Shown: positions 9,755 through 18,999, counted from the first letter of the stretch. The stretch is DNA of 64,000 nt from Pseudomonas yangonensis (GCF_009932725.1 NZ_BLJU01000003.1:1-64000); one strand, 5' to 3'. A program made the numbers and translations. The notes: generated from the letters alone by a model not told the origin.

Positions 9755-9913
9755 TCATATGTAACCGAGCAATAGCAGTACCAAGACTATGACCAGCACC
9801 AGCCCCAGACCACCAGTTGGCCCGTAGCCCCAGCTGCGGCTATGCGGCCACGCCGGGATGGCGCCGATCAGCAACAGGATCAGAATGATCAGCAGTATGG
9901 TTCCCAAGCCCAT
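9755..9913 (-). CDS. DUF3309 family 52-residue hydrophobic peptide
   Basis: A tiny membrane peptide matching DUF3309: MGLGTILLIILILLLIGAIP forms the first hydrophobic segment, then the family signature AWPHSRSWGYGPTGGLG, then a second hydrophobic segment GLVLVIVLVLLLLGYI. GAGGAG lies 6 bp before the ATG. The family is widespread in proteobacteria and of unknown function. It lies alone, convergent with the oxidoreductase gene. Confidence 0.85.
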   Translation of the reverse strand: MGLGTILLIILILLLIGAIPAWPHSRSWGYGPTGGLGLVLVIVLVLLLLGYI

Positions 9914-10424
9914 GACAATCTCCTCGCATATCGATGGCGGACCACATGGCGCGGCACGCCTGGAAACGGCTACCCGGTTCAGGCTGCCGTTCGGATGCAG
10001 GGCATAACGCTGCGGCGAAGCCAGCGTCTGGCAGTGCTCTCGGCACATTGCCGTTCCCTCACCATTTACGACCAGGCAGCGCAGCGGAAAGTGCCAACTA
10101 TCGCATCAGCGATGCGCCGCGAAGGCCGGCTATACAACGGCGCACGATGGATATGCGCAGCGCCATCAGCCCACGCGGCCCTCATCACCAGCAGCCAAGC
10201 TGCGACCACTCCCCCGCTGTTTCGTCGCAGCGCAGCCAGCGCCCCGGAAATTCAGGGTTTACCCCGGCCTCCTTGACCGGTAAGTTCGGGCTGCGCCGTT
10301 GAGCGTGTGCGCGGCCTGGGGCCGCTTGATAAAAAACGACGTCCTGCCTGCCGTCACGAGCGGGCCAGATTCCGCGGCTGGCGTGCCTGCTCCGGAAGCG
10401 GGACGCAGTCGAAGGAACGCAACG
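9914..10424. other. 511-bp intergenic region between DUF3309 and cstA
   Basis: The region separates the divergent DUF3309 and cstA genes and must contain both promoters. I see no reading frame with a convincing ribosome site and protein-like composition, and no strong sigma-70 promoter or long hairpin. Around 10273 there is a TTGACC hexamer without a matching -10 box. An AAGGA ribosome site for cstA lies at its right end. Confidence 0.5.
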
Positions 10425-12107
10425 ATGAGTTCTATCCTGCTGATGCTTGTCGGCCTGAGCGCCATGTCGCTGGGCTACTTGTTCTACTCCAAGTTCATCG
10501 CCGAGCGGATCTACCGTCTCGATCCCAACTACCGCACGCCGGCCCATACCATGGGCGACGGGGTCGACTACGTGCCGACCAACCGTTTCGTGCTGTGGGG
10601 CCACCACTTCACCTCGGTGGCAGGCGCTGCGCCCATCGTCGGACCGGCGATCGCCGTGATCTGGGGCTGGGTACCGGCCTTCCTGTGGGTCACCTTGGGC
10701 ACCATCTTCTTCGCCGGCGTACATGACTTCGGCGCCCTGTGGGCCAGCGCGCGCAATCGCGGCCAATCCATCGGCATGCTCAGCGGGAAGCTGATCGGCG
10801 CGCGCGGCCGCAGTCTGTTCCTGGTGGTGATCTTCCTGGTGCTGCTGATGGTCAACGGCGCCTTCGCCGCGGTCATCTCCAACCTGCTGGTGTCGACGCC
10901 GACGTCGGTGATTCCGGTTTGGGGGGCGATCATCGTGGCGCTGCTGATCGGTCAGGCGATCTATCGCTACAAGGTCGGCCTGCTGTGGCCATCGGTCATA
11001 GGCGTGGCGGTGCTCTACGCGCTTATCCTGCTGGGTAACGCAGTGCCGGTGGTTCTGCCGGAAACCGTACTGGGCCTGTCGGCCAAGTCGGTCTGGATCC
11101 TGCTGCTGTTCGCCTACGCAGCCATCGCCTCGCTGCTGCCGGTGTGGGTGCTGCTGCAGCCGCGCGACTACATCAACGGTCTGCAACTGTTCGTCGGTCT
11201 TGGCCTGCTGTACACAGCGGTGCTGTTCGGCGCGCCGGAGATCGTCGCCCCCGCGTTCAACGATGCTCTGCCGGACAACACGCCGAGCATCGTGCCGCTG
11301 CTGTTCGTGACCATCGCCTGTGGCGCCATCTCCGGCTTCCATGGCCTGGTGGCTTCGGGCACCACCTCCAAGCAGCTTGACAAGGAAACCGATGCCCGCT
11401 TCGTCGGCTATTTCGGCGCCGTAGGCGAAGGCATGTTGTCGCTGGCTGCGATCATCTGCTGCACCGCCGGCTTCGCCACCCTGGTGGACTGGCAGGCGGT
11501 GTACACCGCATTCGGCACCGGCGGCGTCAACGCCTTCGTGGCTGGCGGCGGCAGCCTGCTGGCCAACGGCCTGGGCCTGCCGGCAGATCTGGGCGCGACC
11601 ATCCTCGCGGTAATGGCCATCCTGTTCGCCGGCACCACCATGGATACCGGCCTGCGCCTGCAGCGCTTCGTCATCCAGGAAGCCGGCGAGTTGGCCGGAA
11701 TCAAGGTCAATACCCTGTTCGGCACACTGCTGGCCGTTGGCGTGTGCATGACCCTGGCCTTCGGCGCCGGCGCCGATGGCAGCGGTGGCATGATCATCTG
11801 GCCGCTGTTCGGCACCACCAACCAGCTGCTGGCCGGCCTGACCCTGGCGATCATCACCGTGATCCTGATCAAGAAGGGCCGCCCGGCGATCTACACCCTG
11901 GTGCCGCTGGTGTTCCTGTTGGCAATGTCGATCTTCGCCCTGCTGGTGCAGATGGGGCAGTTCTACCGCGCCGAAAACTGGCTGCTGCTGGGCATGGACG
12001 TGGTGATTTTGATCGCCGCGCTGTGGGTGACCCTGGAATCGTTCATCGCCATGCGCCAGGGTCGCGACCCGGTCGAGGCTGACGCGCAGGGCGAGGCGCG
12101 CGAGTGA
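10425..12107 (+). CDS. short CstA-type carbon starvation/peptide-pyruvate transporter
   Basis: A 560-residue polytopic membrane protein of the CstA/BtsT family. Diagnostic segments are GDGVDYVPTNRFVLWGHHFT, SVAGAAPIVGPAIAVIWGW, FFAGVHDFGALWASARNRG and GAISGFHGLVASGTTSKQ, with about 14 hydrophobic segments. E. coli relatives import pyruvate or peptides. It is about 130 residues shorter than classical CstA (about 690-700), so it belongs to a shorter branch. The start at 10425 has AAGGA 8 bp upstream. Its stop overlaps the GTG start of the next gene by 4 bp (GTGA), and the trio continues with an ArsA-like ATPase. The substrate is unknown. Confidence 0.9.
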   Translation: MSSILLMLVGLSAMSLGYLFYSKFIAERIYRLDPNYRTPAHTMGDGVDYVPTNRFVLWGHHFTSVAGAAPIVGPAIAVIWGWVPAFLWVTLGTIFFAGVHDFGALWASARNRGQSIGMLSGKLIGARGRSLFLVVIFLVLLMVNGAFAAVISNLLVSTPTSVIPVWGAIIVALLIGQAIYRYKVGLLWPSVIGVAVLYALILLGNAVPVVLPETVLGLSAKSVWILLLFAYAAIASLLPVWVLLQPRDYINGLQLFVGLGLLYTAVLFGAPEIVAPAFNDALPDNTPSIVPLLFVTIACGAISGFHGLVASGTTSKQLDKETDARFVGYFGAVGEGMLSLAAIICCTAGFATLVDWQAVYTAFGTGGVNAFVAGGGSLLANGLGLPADLGATILAVMAILFAGTTMDTGLRLQRFVIQEAGELAGIKVNTLFGTLLAVGVCMTLAFGAGADGSGGMIIWPLFGTTNQLLAGLTLAIITVILIKKGRPAIYTLVPLVFLLAMSIFALLVQMGQFYRAENWLLLGMDVVILIAALWVTLESFIAMRQGRDPVEADAQGEARE

Positions 12108-12373
12108 GCGAGCGCCAGGCGCCGTTGCTGCAACGGGTTTCTGCCGGGCTGCGCGAGTTCTACGTCGCGCCGTACCGGCGAACCTTCGCCCGTGCCCGGC
12201 GCGACGAGGACGATCTGTTCATGCTGCTGGTGTTCAGCGAAACCCTCGGCGTGCCCAACCCCGCGGCCTATTACACCCTGGAGCTGATGCCGGTGCTGTA
12301 CGAGCGCTTCCACGATTGGCATCGACGCATGGGCATGGAGCGCTCACCACTGGATCACATCGGATGCTGCTAG
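12104..12373 (+). CDS. small protein ending in Cys-Cys ('cory-CC-star' type)
   Basis: An 89-residue protein starting at GTG, 4 bp inside the end of cstA. It contains LREFYVAPYRRTFARARRDE and a core FMLLVFSETLGVPNPAAYYT, and it finishes with HIGCC directly before the stop. The chain is amphipathic with no clear transmembrane helix. I recall an NCBI family of this type called cory-CC-star. The Cys-Cys terminus also recalls YbdD/YjiX, the small partners of E. coli CstA/BtsT that end in RCC, although the rest of the sequence is different. A role as obligate partner of the upstream transporter is an inference. Its last 10 bp overlap the ATPase start. Confidence 0.75.
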   Translation: MSERQAPLLQRVSAGLREFYVAPYRRTFARARRDEDDLFMLLVFSETLGVPNPAAYYTLELMPVLYERFHDWHRRMGMERSPLDHIGCC

Positions 12374-13362
12374 AACTGGCTGAAAAGCGCCGCGTGCTGT
12401 TCATCGGCGGCAAGGGCGGCGTCGGCAAGACCACGGTGTCGGCGGCCACCGCGCTGGCCCAGGCGCGCAGCGGACGCCGCGTGCTGCTGGTGTCCACCGA
12501 CCCGGCGCACAACCTGGGTCACCTCTGGGGCCGCTCGGTGGGACCGAGCCCGGTGGCGCTGACAGAGGGCCTTGACGGCCTGGAGCTCGATCCCCAGGCC
12601 AGTGTCGAACAGCACCTGAACGAGGTGGGCGCCGCGCTGCGCAAGCTGATGCCTGCTCACCTGGTCGGCGAAGTGGACAAGCACATGAGCCTGTCGCGCG
12701 ATGCACCGGGCATGCATGAAGCCGCGTTGCTCGAGCGCATCGCAGAAACGGTCGACAGCGGCCTGCACGGCTATGACCTGGTGGTTTTCGACACGGCCCC
12801 TTCGGGGCATACCGCACGCCTGATGGCACTGCCGGAGATGATGTCAGCCTGGACCGAAGGCCTGATGCGTCGCCGTGAGCGCAGTGCCGGCTTTGGCGCA
12901 GTGCTGCGCAACCTGGGTGGCGACGACCGCGGTTTTGGCGAGTCGCTGCTGGGCCGCGAGCCAGGCGATTCGCCGGATGATCGCGACAGCCAGGTGCGTC
13001 GCCTACTGGATCGTCGTCGACATCGCTTCAGCCAGTTACGCAAGGTGCTCGGCGACGCGCAGCAATGCGCCTTCGTCATCGTGCTGGCCGCCGAGCGCCT
13101 GCCGGTGCTGGAGAGCATCGAACTGCATGAGCAGCTGCAGCGCAGTGGGGTGAACGTCGCGGGCCTGGTGATCAACAAACGCTCGCCAGCCGATGCCGGC
13201 GCCTTTCTCGCCGAGCGCCGGGAACAGGAGGAGCGCTACCTGGACGAGTTGCGCCAGGCCCTGGGCCATCTGCCGGTGCAGCAACTTCCGCTACTGGCGG
13301 CCGATGTGCAGGGGCTGGCAGCACTCCAGGCTTTTGCCGAACGGCTGGCCACATCAGACTGA
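12364..13362 (+). CDS. ArsA/Get3-family ATPase
   Basis: A 332-residue P-loop ATPase of the ArsA/Get3 (deviant Walker A) class. It has the motif GGKGGVGKTT near residues 16-25, switch I VSTDPAHNLGHLWGR, and switch II DTAPSGHTARLMALP, which is the family hallmark DTAPTGHTLR with two changes. It has one ATPase domain, unlike the duplicated plasmid ArsA. There is no arsB, arsC or arsR nearby and no CXXC zinc motif like Get3, so arsenite export is unlikely. The start at 12364 is inside the preceding gene, whose Cys-Cys-stop codons overlap it. It may load or energise the transporter or the Cys-Cys protein; this is speculation. Confidence 0.88.
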   Translation: MLLELAEKRRVLFIGGKGGVGKTTVSAATALAQARSGRRVLLVSTDPAHNLGHLWGRSVGPSPVALTEGLDGLELDPQASVEQHLNEVGAALRKLMPAHLVGEVDKHMSLSRDAPGMHEAALLERIAETVDSGLHGYDLVVFDTAPSGHTARLMALPEMMSAWTEGLMRRRERSAGFGAVLRNLGGDDRGFGESLLGREPGDSPDDRDSQVRRLLDRRRHRFSQLRKVLGDAQQCAFVIVLAAERLPVLESIELHEQLQRSGVNVAGLVINKRSPADAGAFLAERREQEERYLDELRQALGHLPVQQLPLLAADVQGLAALQAFAERLATSD

Positions 13363-13412
13363 AACCGCCATAGATCTGAAGCACGCTCGTTACTCACGAG
13401 GTAAGGACAACA

Positions 13413-13450
13413 GGGCAGACTGATTGCGGCGTGGGCTGCACGGTCTGCCC
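13413..13450. terminator. possible bidirectional terminator between arsA-like and galM
   Basis: GGGCAGAC at 13413-13420 pairs with GTCTGCCC at 13443-13450 across a 22-base loop, in the 122-bp gap between two convergent genes. No good T-tract follows on either strand, so the call is weak. Confidence 0.35.
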
Positions 13451-13484
13451 CCGTTGAGACGCTACAAAAGCAGAAGTCGTGTCC

Positions 13485-14633
13485 TCAATCCGCCGAGAAC
13501 TTGAACACGGTGTGCTGCGTATAGGTCTGCCCTGGGTCCAGTCGCGTAGAGGCGAAGCTCGGCTGGTTCGGTGCATCCGGGAAATGCTGGGTTTCCAGGG
13601 TGAAGGCGCTCCAGTGGAGGTAGGTTTTGCCGGCCTTGCCCTTTACCGAGCCATCCAGAAAGTTGCTGGTATAGAACTGCACCCCCGGCTCCGTGGTGTA
13701 GAGCTGCAGGCGGCGGCCTGATGCCGGATCGTGGACCTCCGCGGCCAGTTGCTTGATGTCGCCTTTGCCGTCCAGCGCCCAGTTGAAGTCGAAGCCGCCC
13801 TCTTTGGCTTCGGCATATTTGAGCTGTGGGTGGTCATCCCTGATGTGCCGGCCAATCGGCGTGGGCTGGGTAAAGTCCATGGGCGTGCCTTTCACCGGTG
13901 CCAGTTCGCCGGTGGGGATCAATGTGGCGTTGACCGGCGTGTAATGGCTGGCGTGCAAGGTTGCGACCTGGTTGAGAATGTCGCCATTACCCGCGCCCGC
14001 AAGATTGAAATAGCTGTGGTTGGTGAGATTGATCACCGTGGGCTTGTCGGTGGTGGCCTTATAGTCGATGTGCAGTTCGTTGTGGTCGTTGAGGCGGTAG
14101 GTGACTTCGGTTTTCAGGTTACCGGGAAACCCCATCTCACCATCTTCCGACAGGTAGGTCAGGGTGACGCCCACCGAGTCCTTGTCTTGAACCGGCTTGG
14201 CTTCCCACACTCGCTTGTCGAAGCCCTCGGCACCGCCGTGCAGCGCGTTGGGCCCATCGTTGAGCGGCACTTGGTAGCGCTTGCCATCGAGCTCGAAAGC
14301 CCCACCCGCCAGACGATTGCCGAAGCGGCCTATGGTCGCGCCGAAGAATGCCGTGCCGGCCTGGTAGCCCTGCACGTCGTCGAAACCCAGCACGATGTCA
14401 TCGAGTTTGCCGTGCTTGTCCGGCACCTTCAACGACTGCAACACACCACCGTAGGTGATCACCGTGGCCTCCATGCCATGGCTGTTGCGCAGCACATACT
14501 GCTCGACGGGCGTGCCGTCATTGGTCTTGCCGAATGGTTTTTGCTCGCTGGTCAGTCCCGCAGCGTGAGTGCCCGTGCTGGCAAGTGCGAACGATAGGGC
14601 CAGGCCGGACAGCAGGTGACGAGAGTGCGTCAT
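13485..14633 (-). CDS. galM: exported galactose mutarotase (aldose 1-epimerase)
   Basis: A 382-residue aldose 1-epimerase interconverting alpha and beta anomers of galactose/glucose. Residues 1-24 form a signal peptide (LLSGLALSFALASTGTHA), so the enzyme acts in the periplasm rather than the cytosol as in E. coli. Catalytic motifs are present: NGPNALHGGAEGFDKRVW and NLTNHSYFNLAG (His acid), and the late glutamate segment TTEPGVQFYTSNF. The start at 14633 has AAGGAAG at normal spacing. A periplasmic mutarotase fits periplasmic sugar oxidation, and a dgoKA operon for the oxidation product galactonate lies 43 kb away. Confidence 0.92.
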   Translation of the reverse strand: MTHSRHLLSGLALSFALASTGTHAAGLTSEQKPFGKTNDGTPVEQYVLRNSHGMEATVITYGGVLQSLKVPDKHGKLDDIVLGFDDVQGYQAGTAFFGATIGRFGNRLAGGAFELDGKRYQVPLNDGPNALHGGAEGFDKRVWEAKPVQDKDSVGVTLTYLSEDGEMGFPGNLKTEVTYRLNDHNELHIDYKATTDKPTVINLTNHSYFNLAGAGNGDILNQVATLHASHYTPVNATLIPTGELAPVKGTPMDFTQPTPIGRHIRDDHPQLKYAEAKEGGFDFNWALDGKGDIKQLAAEVHDPASGRRLQLYTTEPGVQFYTSNFLDGSVKGKAGKTYLHWSAFTLETQHFPDAPNQPSFASTRLDPGQTYTQHTVFKFSAD

Positions 14634-14985
14634 AGTCGAACTTCCTTTTATTGTTTTGCGGGGAGTCGCTCTACTGATGCGAAGGATGGCGGTACAGCCT
14701 GAAGGTGTCGCACTAACCAACCTGTTCGCAACAAATTGATACCGAACAAACAGGTTAGCTGTTAAAGGCGAATGCAGCGCAGACCGTTCGTCCCGAGCGG
14801 GACAACCTTTGCTAGGTGTGGTCGTGCTGAGGAGAAAAAGGGACAGACATCACCGGGCACGTGCCCTGACGGTGTTTGCAATAGGCCGAAAGGGCCGCCC
14901 GGACCGCAGGCTGCACAGGCCACGCCACGGGGCGGGCCTCCTACGAGAGGCGGCGTTGGCAGCCTGACCCGCTCATCACGGCCAT
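14634..14985. other. 352-bp galM upstream region
   Basis: Non-coding DNA between galM and the end of the flavin-reductase gene. It holds an imperfect inverted repeat near 14715-14760, a sequence matching the AlgR box at 14783-14792, a perfect small dyad GTCCCGAGCGGGAC just after it, and GC-rich sequence without a convincing gene. Promoters for galM on the reverse strand are expected near 14640-14760. Confidence 0.5.
14719..14756. promoter_or_regulatory. inverted repeat upstream of galM, candidate operator
   Basis: AACCTGTT (14719-14726) and AACAGGTT (14749-14756) are perfect inverted copies, and flanking TAACC/GGTTA and TTCG/CGAA extend the symmetry imperfectly. The site is centred about 105 bp upstream of the galM start codon. 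A dimeric regulator is plausible; none is identified. Confidence 0.35.
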
Positions 14986-15951
14986 TCAGCGCGGCGCGTA
15001 GGCGAATACGTCGGCACGCATCTGGTGGGCGTCCATCCCCGCCTCGACCAGCGCATCGAGCGTGGCGTAGACCATCGCCGGTGAGCCGCTGGCATAGACG
15101 TGCAGCATCTTGAGGCTGGGGAAATCCTCGCGCACCGCTTCGTGCAGCAGACCGCAACGGCCCTGCCAGCCACACTGGTCGCTGACCACCTGGTGCAGGT
15201 GCAGATTGTCCAGCTGCTGCCACTCGGCCCAATGCGGCAGCTCATAGAAATCCTCGGGCCGACGCGCGCCCCAGTACAGGTGTACCGGGTGGGCGAAACC
15301 GGCAGCGCGGCAGTGCTCGATCAGGCTGTGCATCTGGCCCATGCCGGTACCGGCGGCGATCAGCACCAGCGGGCCATCGGGCAGGTCGGCGAGGTGGGTA
15401 TCGCCATAGGGCATTTGCACCCGGGCGATACCGGTCGAGCGCAGATGCTCCAGCAGGGCGATGCTGCTGCCCTCACGGGCGAGGATATGCAACTCCAGCT
15501 CGCGCCCGGCATGCGGCGCCGAGGCCAGGGAAAAAGCGGCCATCTCGCCATCGGGGCGCTGCAGCAGCAGATACTGCCCGGCGTGGTAGCGCGGCGCCTT
15601 GCCCGCAGGCGTACGCAGGCGCACACGGAACACATCACCACCCACCGCCTGGCACTCGATCACCTGGCAACTCAGCTCGCGTACCGGCAGCTCACCCGGC
15701 GCCAGCACCCCATCCCAGTGCAGCACGCAGTCTTCCAGCGGCTCGGCCAGGCAGGTGAACAGCTCGCCATGATCCAGTTCCGCCTCGTTCTGCCGCACCC
15801 GTCCCTCCACCAGCAGCGCGGCGCAGATATGGCAGTTGCCATTGCGGCAGCTCTGCGGGCAGTCATAGCCGAGGCGGCGGGCGCCATCGAGGATGCGCTC
15901 GCCCGGTTGCAGGGCAAGGGTGATGCCGGAGGGTTGCAGGGTGACGTTCAT
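14986..15951 (-). CDS. 2Fe-2S ferredoxin-FAD reductase adjacent to UbiD
   Basis: A 321-residue single-chain reductase with an N-terminal plant-type [2Fe-2S] domain followed by FAD and NAD(P) domains, the layout annotated as CDP-6-deoxy-delta-3,4-glucoseen reductase in many genomes. The cluster ligands are in CPQSCRNGNCHIC plus a later Cys near residue 75. The FAD motif is AFSLASAP and the NAD motif is IAAGTGMGQMHSLIEHC. The ATG overlaps the ubiD stop by one base (TGATG), so it is translated right after ubiD. No deoxysugar genes are present. By analogy with the ubiD-fre pair of E. coli, supplying reduced flavin is a more likely role, as an inference. Confidence 0.88.
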   Translation of the reverse strand: MNVTLQPSGITLALQPGERILDGARRLGYDCPQSCRNGNCHICAALLVEGRVRQNEAELDHGELFTCLAEPLEDCVLHWDGVLAPGELPVRELSCQVIECQAVGGDVFRVRLRTPAGKAPRYHAGQYLLLQRPDGEMAAFSLASAPHAGRELELHILAREGSSIALLEHLRSTGIARVQMPYGDTHLADLPDGPLVLIAAGTGMGQMHSLIEHCRAAGFAHPVHLYWGARRPEDFYELPHWAEWQQLDNLHLHQVVSDQCGWQGRCGLLHEAVREDFPSLKMLHVYASGSPAMVYATLDALVEAGMDAHQMRADVFAYAPR

Positions 15952-17417
15952 CAATCGATTCCCAGATCGCTCCACAGCGCGTCGACGCGCGCCACCACGG
16001 CCGGATCCTTCTCAATGGCGCGGCCCCATTCGCGGCTGGTCTCGCCCGGCCACTTGTGAGTGGCGTCCAGGCCCATCTTCGAGCCAAGGCCCGAGATCGG
16101 CGAAGCGAAGTCGAGGTAGTCGATCGGCGTGTTGTCGATCATCACCGTGTCGCGTTTGGGGTCCATGCGCGTGGTAATCGCCCAGATCACGTCATTCCAG
16201 TCCCGTGCGTTGATATCGTCGTCGGTGACGATAACGAACTTGGTGTACATGAACTGTCGCAGGAACGACCACACCCCGAGCATTACGCGCTTGGCGTGGC
16301 CCGGGTATTGCTTCTTCATGGTCACCACCGCCATGCGGTAGGAACAGCCTTCCGGCGGCAGGTAGAAGTCGGTGATCTCGGGGAACTGCTTCTGCAGGAT
16401 CGGCACGAACACTTCGTTCAGCGCCACGCCGAGGATCGCCGGCTCATCTGGCGGCCGGCCGGTATAGGTGCTGTGGTAGATCGGGTCGCGGCGCCGGGTG
16501 ATGCGCTCGACGGTGAACACCGGGAAGGTATCAACCTCGTTGTAGTAGCCGGTGTGGTCGCCGTAGGGGCCTTCCGGCGCGGTCTCGCCCGGATGGATCA
16601 CGCCTTCCAGCACGATTTCGGCGCTGGCCGGCACCTGCAGATCACTGCCAACCGCCTTGATCAGCTCGGTGCGATGACCGCGCAAGAGGCCGGCGAAGGC
16701 GTACTCGGAAAGGGTATCGGGCACTGGCGTCACGGCGCCGAGAATGGTCGCGGGGTCCGCGCCGAGGGCAACGCAGACCGGATAAGGCTTGTCCGGGTGC
16801 TTCTGGCACCAGTCGCGGTAATCCAGCGCGCCGCCACGATGGCTGAGCCAGCGCATGATCACCTTGTTGCGGCCGATCACCTGCTGACGATAGATGCCGA
16901 GGTTCTGCCGCTCCTTGTTCGGGCCTTTGGTGATGGTCAGGCCCCAGGTGATCAGCGGCGCCACGTCGCCCGGCCAACAGTGCTGAATAGGCAGTTTGCC
17001 GAGGTCGACGTCATCGCCCTCCTCGATCACTTCATGGCAAGGCGCGTCCTTGACCACCTTGGGTGCCATGGAGATGACCTTCTTGAAGATCGGCAGCTTG
17101 CTCCAGGCGTCCTTGAGTCCCTTGGGCGGCTCCGGCTCCTTGAGAAAGGCCAGCAGCTTGCCGATCTCACGCAGCTCGGAGACGTCCTCCGCGCCCATCC
17201 CCAGGGCCACGCGCTTGGGCGTGCCGAACAGGTTGCCGAGTACCGGCACGTCGAAGCCGGTGGGCTTTTCGAACAGCAGCGCCGGCCCGCCCTTGCGCAG
17301 GGTGCGGTCGCAGATTTCGGTCATTTCCAGAATAGGCGAAACCGGGGTCTGGATACGCTTGAGTTCGCCGCGCTTTTCCAGTTCACGGATGAAGTCGCGC
17401 AGGTCGCGATACTGCAT
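15951..17417 (-). CDS. ubiD: 4-hydroxy-3-polyprenylbenzoate decarboxylase UbiD
   Basis: A 488-residue decarboxylase of ubiquinone biosynthesis that uses prenylated FMN made by UbiX. It begins [20 protein letters not shown], with RHLSHRG-type conservation seen as [15 protein letters not shown]. It also contains [18 protein letters not shown] and [20 protein letters not shown], the prFMN-site segments with the catalytic E-R-E constellation. The length equals family norms (about 488-497). It heads a two-gene operon with the flavin reductase. A GGAG-like site lies just upstream of the ATG. Confidence 0.96.
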   Translation of the reverse strand: MQYRDLRDFIRELEKRGELKRIQTPVSPILEMTEICDRTLRKGGPALLFEKPTGFDVPVLGNLFGTPKRVALGMGAEDVSELREIGKLLAFLKEPEPPKGLKDAWSKLPIFKKVISMAPKVVKDAPCHEVIEEGDDVDLGKLPIQHCWPGDVAPLITWGLTITKGPNKERQNLGIYRQQVIGRNKVIMRWLSHRGGALDYRDWCQKHPDKPYPVCVALGADPATILGAVTPVPDTLSEYAFAGLLRGHRTELIKAVGSDLQVPASAEIVLEGVIHPGETAPEGPYGDHTGYYNEVDTFPVFTVERITRRRDPIYHSTYTGRPPDEPAILGVALNEVFVPILQKQFPEITDFYLPPEGCSYRMAVVTMKKQYPGHAKRVMLGVWSFLRQFMYTKFVIVTDDDINARDWNDVIWAITTRMDPKRDTVMIDNTPIDYLDFASPISGLGSKMGLDATHKWPGETSREWGRAIEKDPAVVARVDALWSDLGID

Positions 17418-17508
17418 GCAGGAGCCTCGTGTCGGACAGGCAGGAGTCGGCCGCAAAGTTTAGCGCCGAAGTCGGGCTTTCAGAAGGCTTGAGAAGCCAG
17501 CAGAAACG

Positions 17509-17723
17509 ACAAGGCCGGGTTTCCCCGGAATGCTGTTCACGTTAGAACGGTCAAGTGCGATCAGTCCCCTCGCCCCTTTGGGGAGAGGGTTAGGGAGAGG
17601 GGAAAACTGGCCGTTATGCGGTGTTTTCAGCCCTCTCCCCCAACCCCTCTCCCATAAATGGGAGAGGGGAGCCAAACGCGTACAACCTTAAGTGAACAAC
17701 ACTACGGGTTTCCCCGGCCTTGT
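17509..17723 (-). terminator. rho terminator hairpin split by an inserted miniature element
   Basis: Removing the inserted element and one copy of the 13-bp duplication reconstructs, on the reverse strand downstream of rho, the hairpin ACAAGGCCGGG-GAAA-CCCGGCCTTGT followed by CGTTTCTG. The outer arms are still present at 17509-17515 and 17718-17723, but they now lie 215 bp apart end to end. Each side of the insertion retains the small CCGGG-GAAA-CCCG hairpin, so some termination may persist. Confidence 0.65.
17529..17704. mobile_element. miniature inverted-repeat element, copy 1 (in rho terminator)
   Basis: A 176-bp non-coding element. The left end AATGCTGTTCACGTTAG and the reverse complement of the right end, TAGTGTTGTTCACTTAAG, are terminal inverted repeats. 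It is flanked by an exact 13-bp direct repeat, CGGGTTTCCCCGG, at 17516-17528 and 17705-17717. The interior carries CCCCTCGCCCC-type and CCCCTCTCCCATAAATGGGAGAGGGG hairpins. An inverted, closely similar copy lies at 45984-46173. No transposase gene is present, so it would be mobilised in trans. Confidence 0.75.
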
Positions 17724-17739
17724 GGCACAGCGCAACGTC

Positions 17740-18999
<1,260 letters not shown>

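Noticed and set aside
12364..13362. Arsenite efflux ATPase interpretation of the ArsA homologue.
   Set aside because: There is no arsB, arsC, arsD or arsR nearby, and the protein has a single ATPase domain without the cysteine triad pattern of plasmid ArsA that I could identify.
14986..15951. Deoxysugar (CDP-6-deoxy-glucoseen) biosynthesis role for the reductase.
   Set aside because: No deoxysugar or LPS genes are nearby; the gene is coupled to ubiD, so the traditional name is likely an over-propagated annotation.
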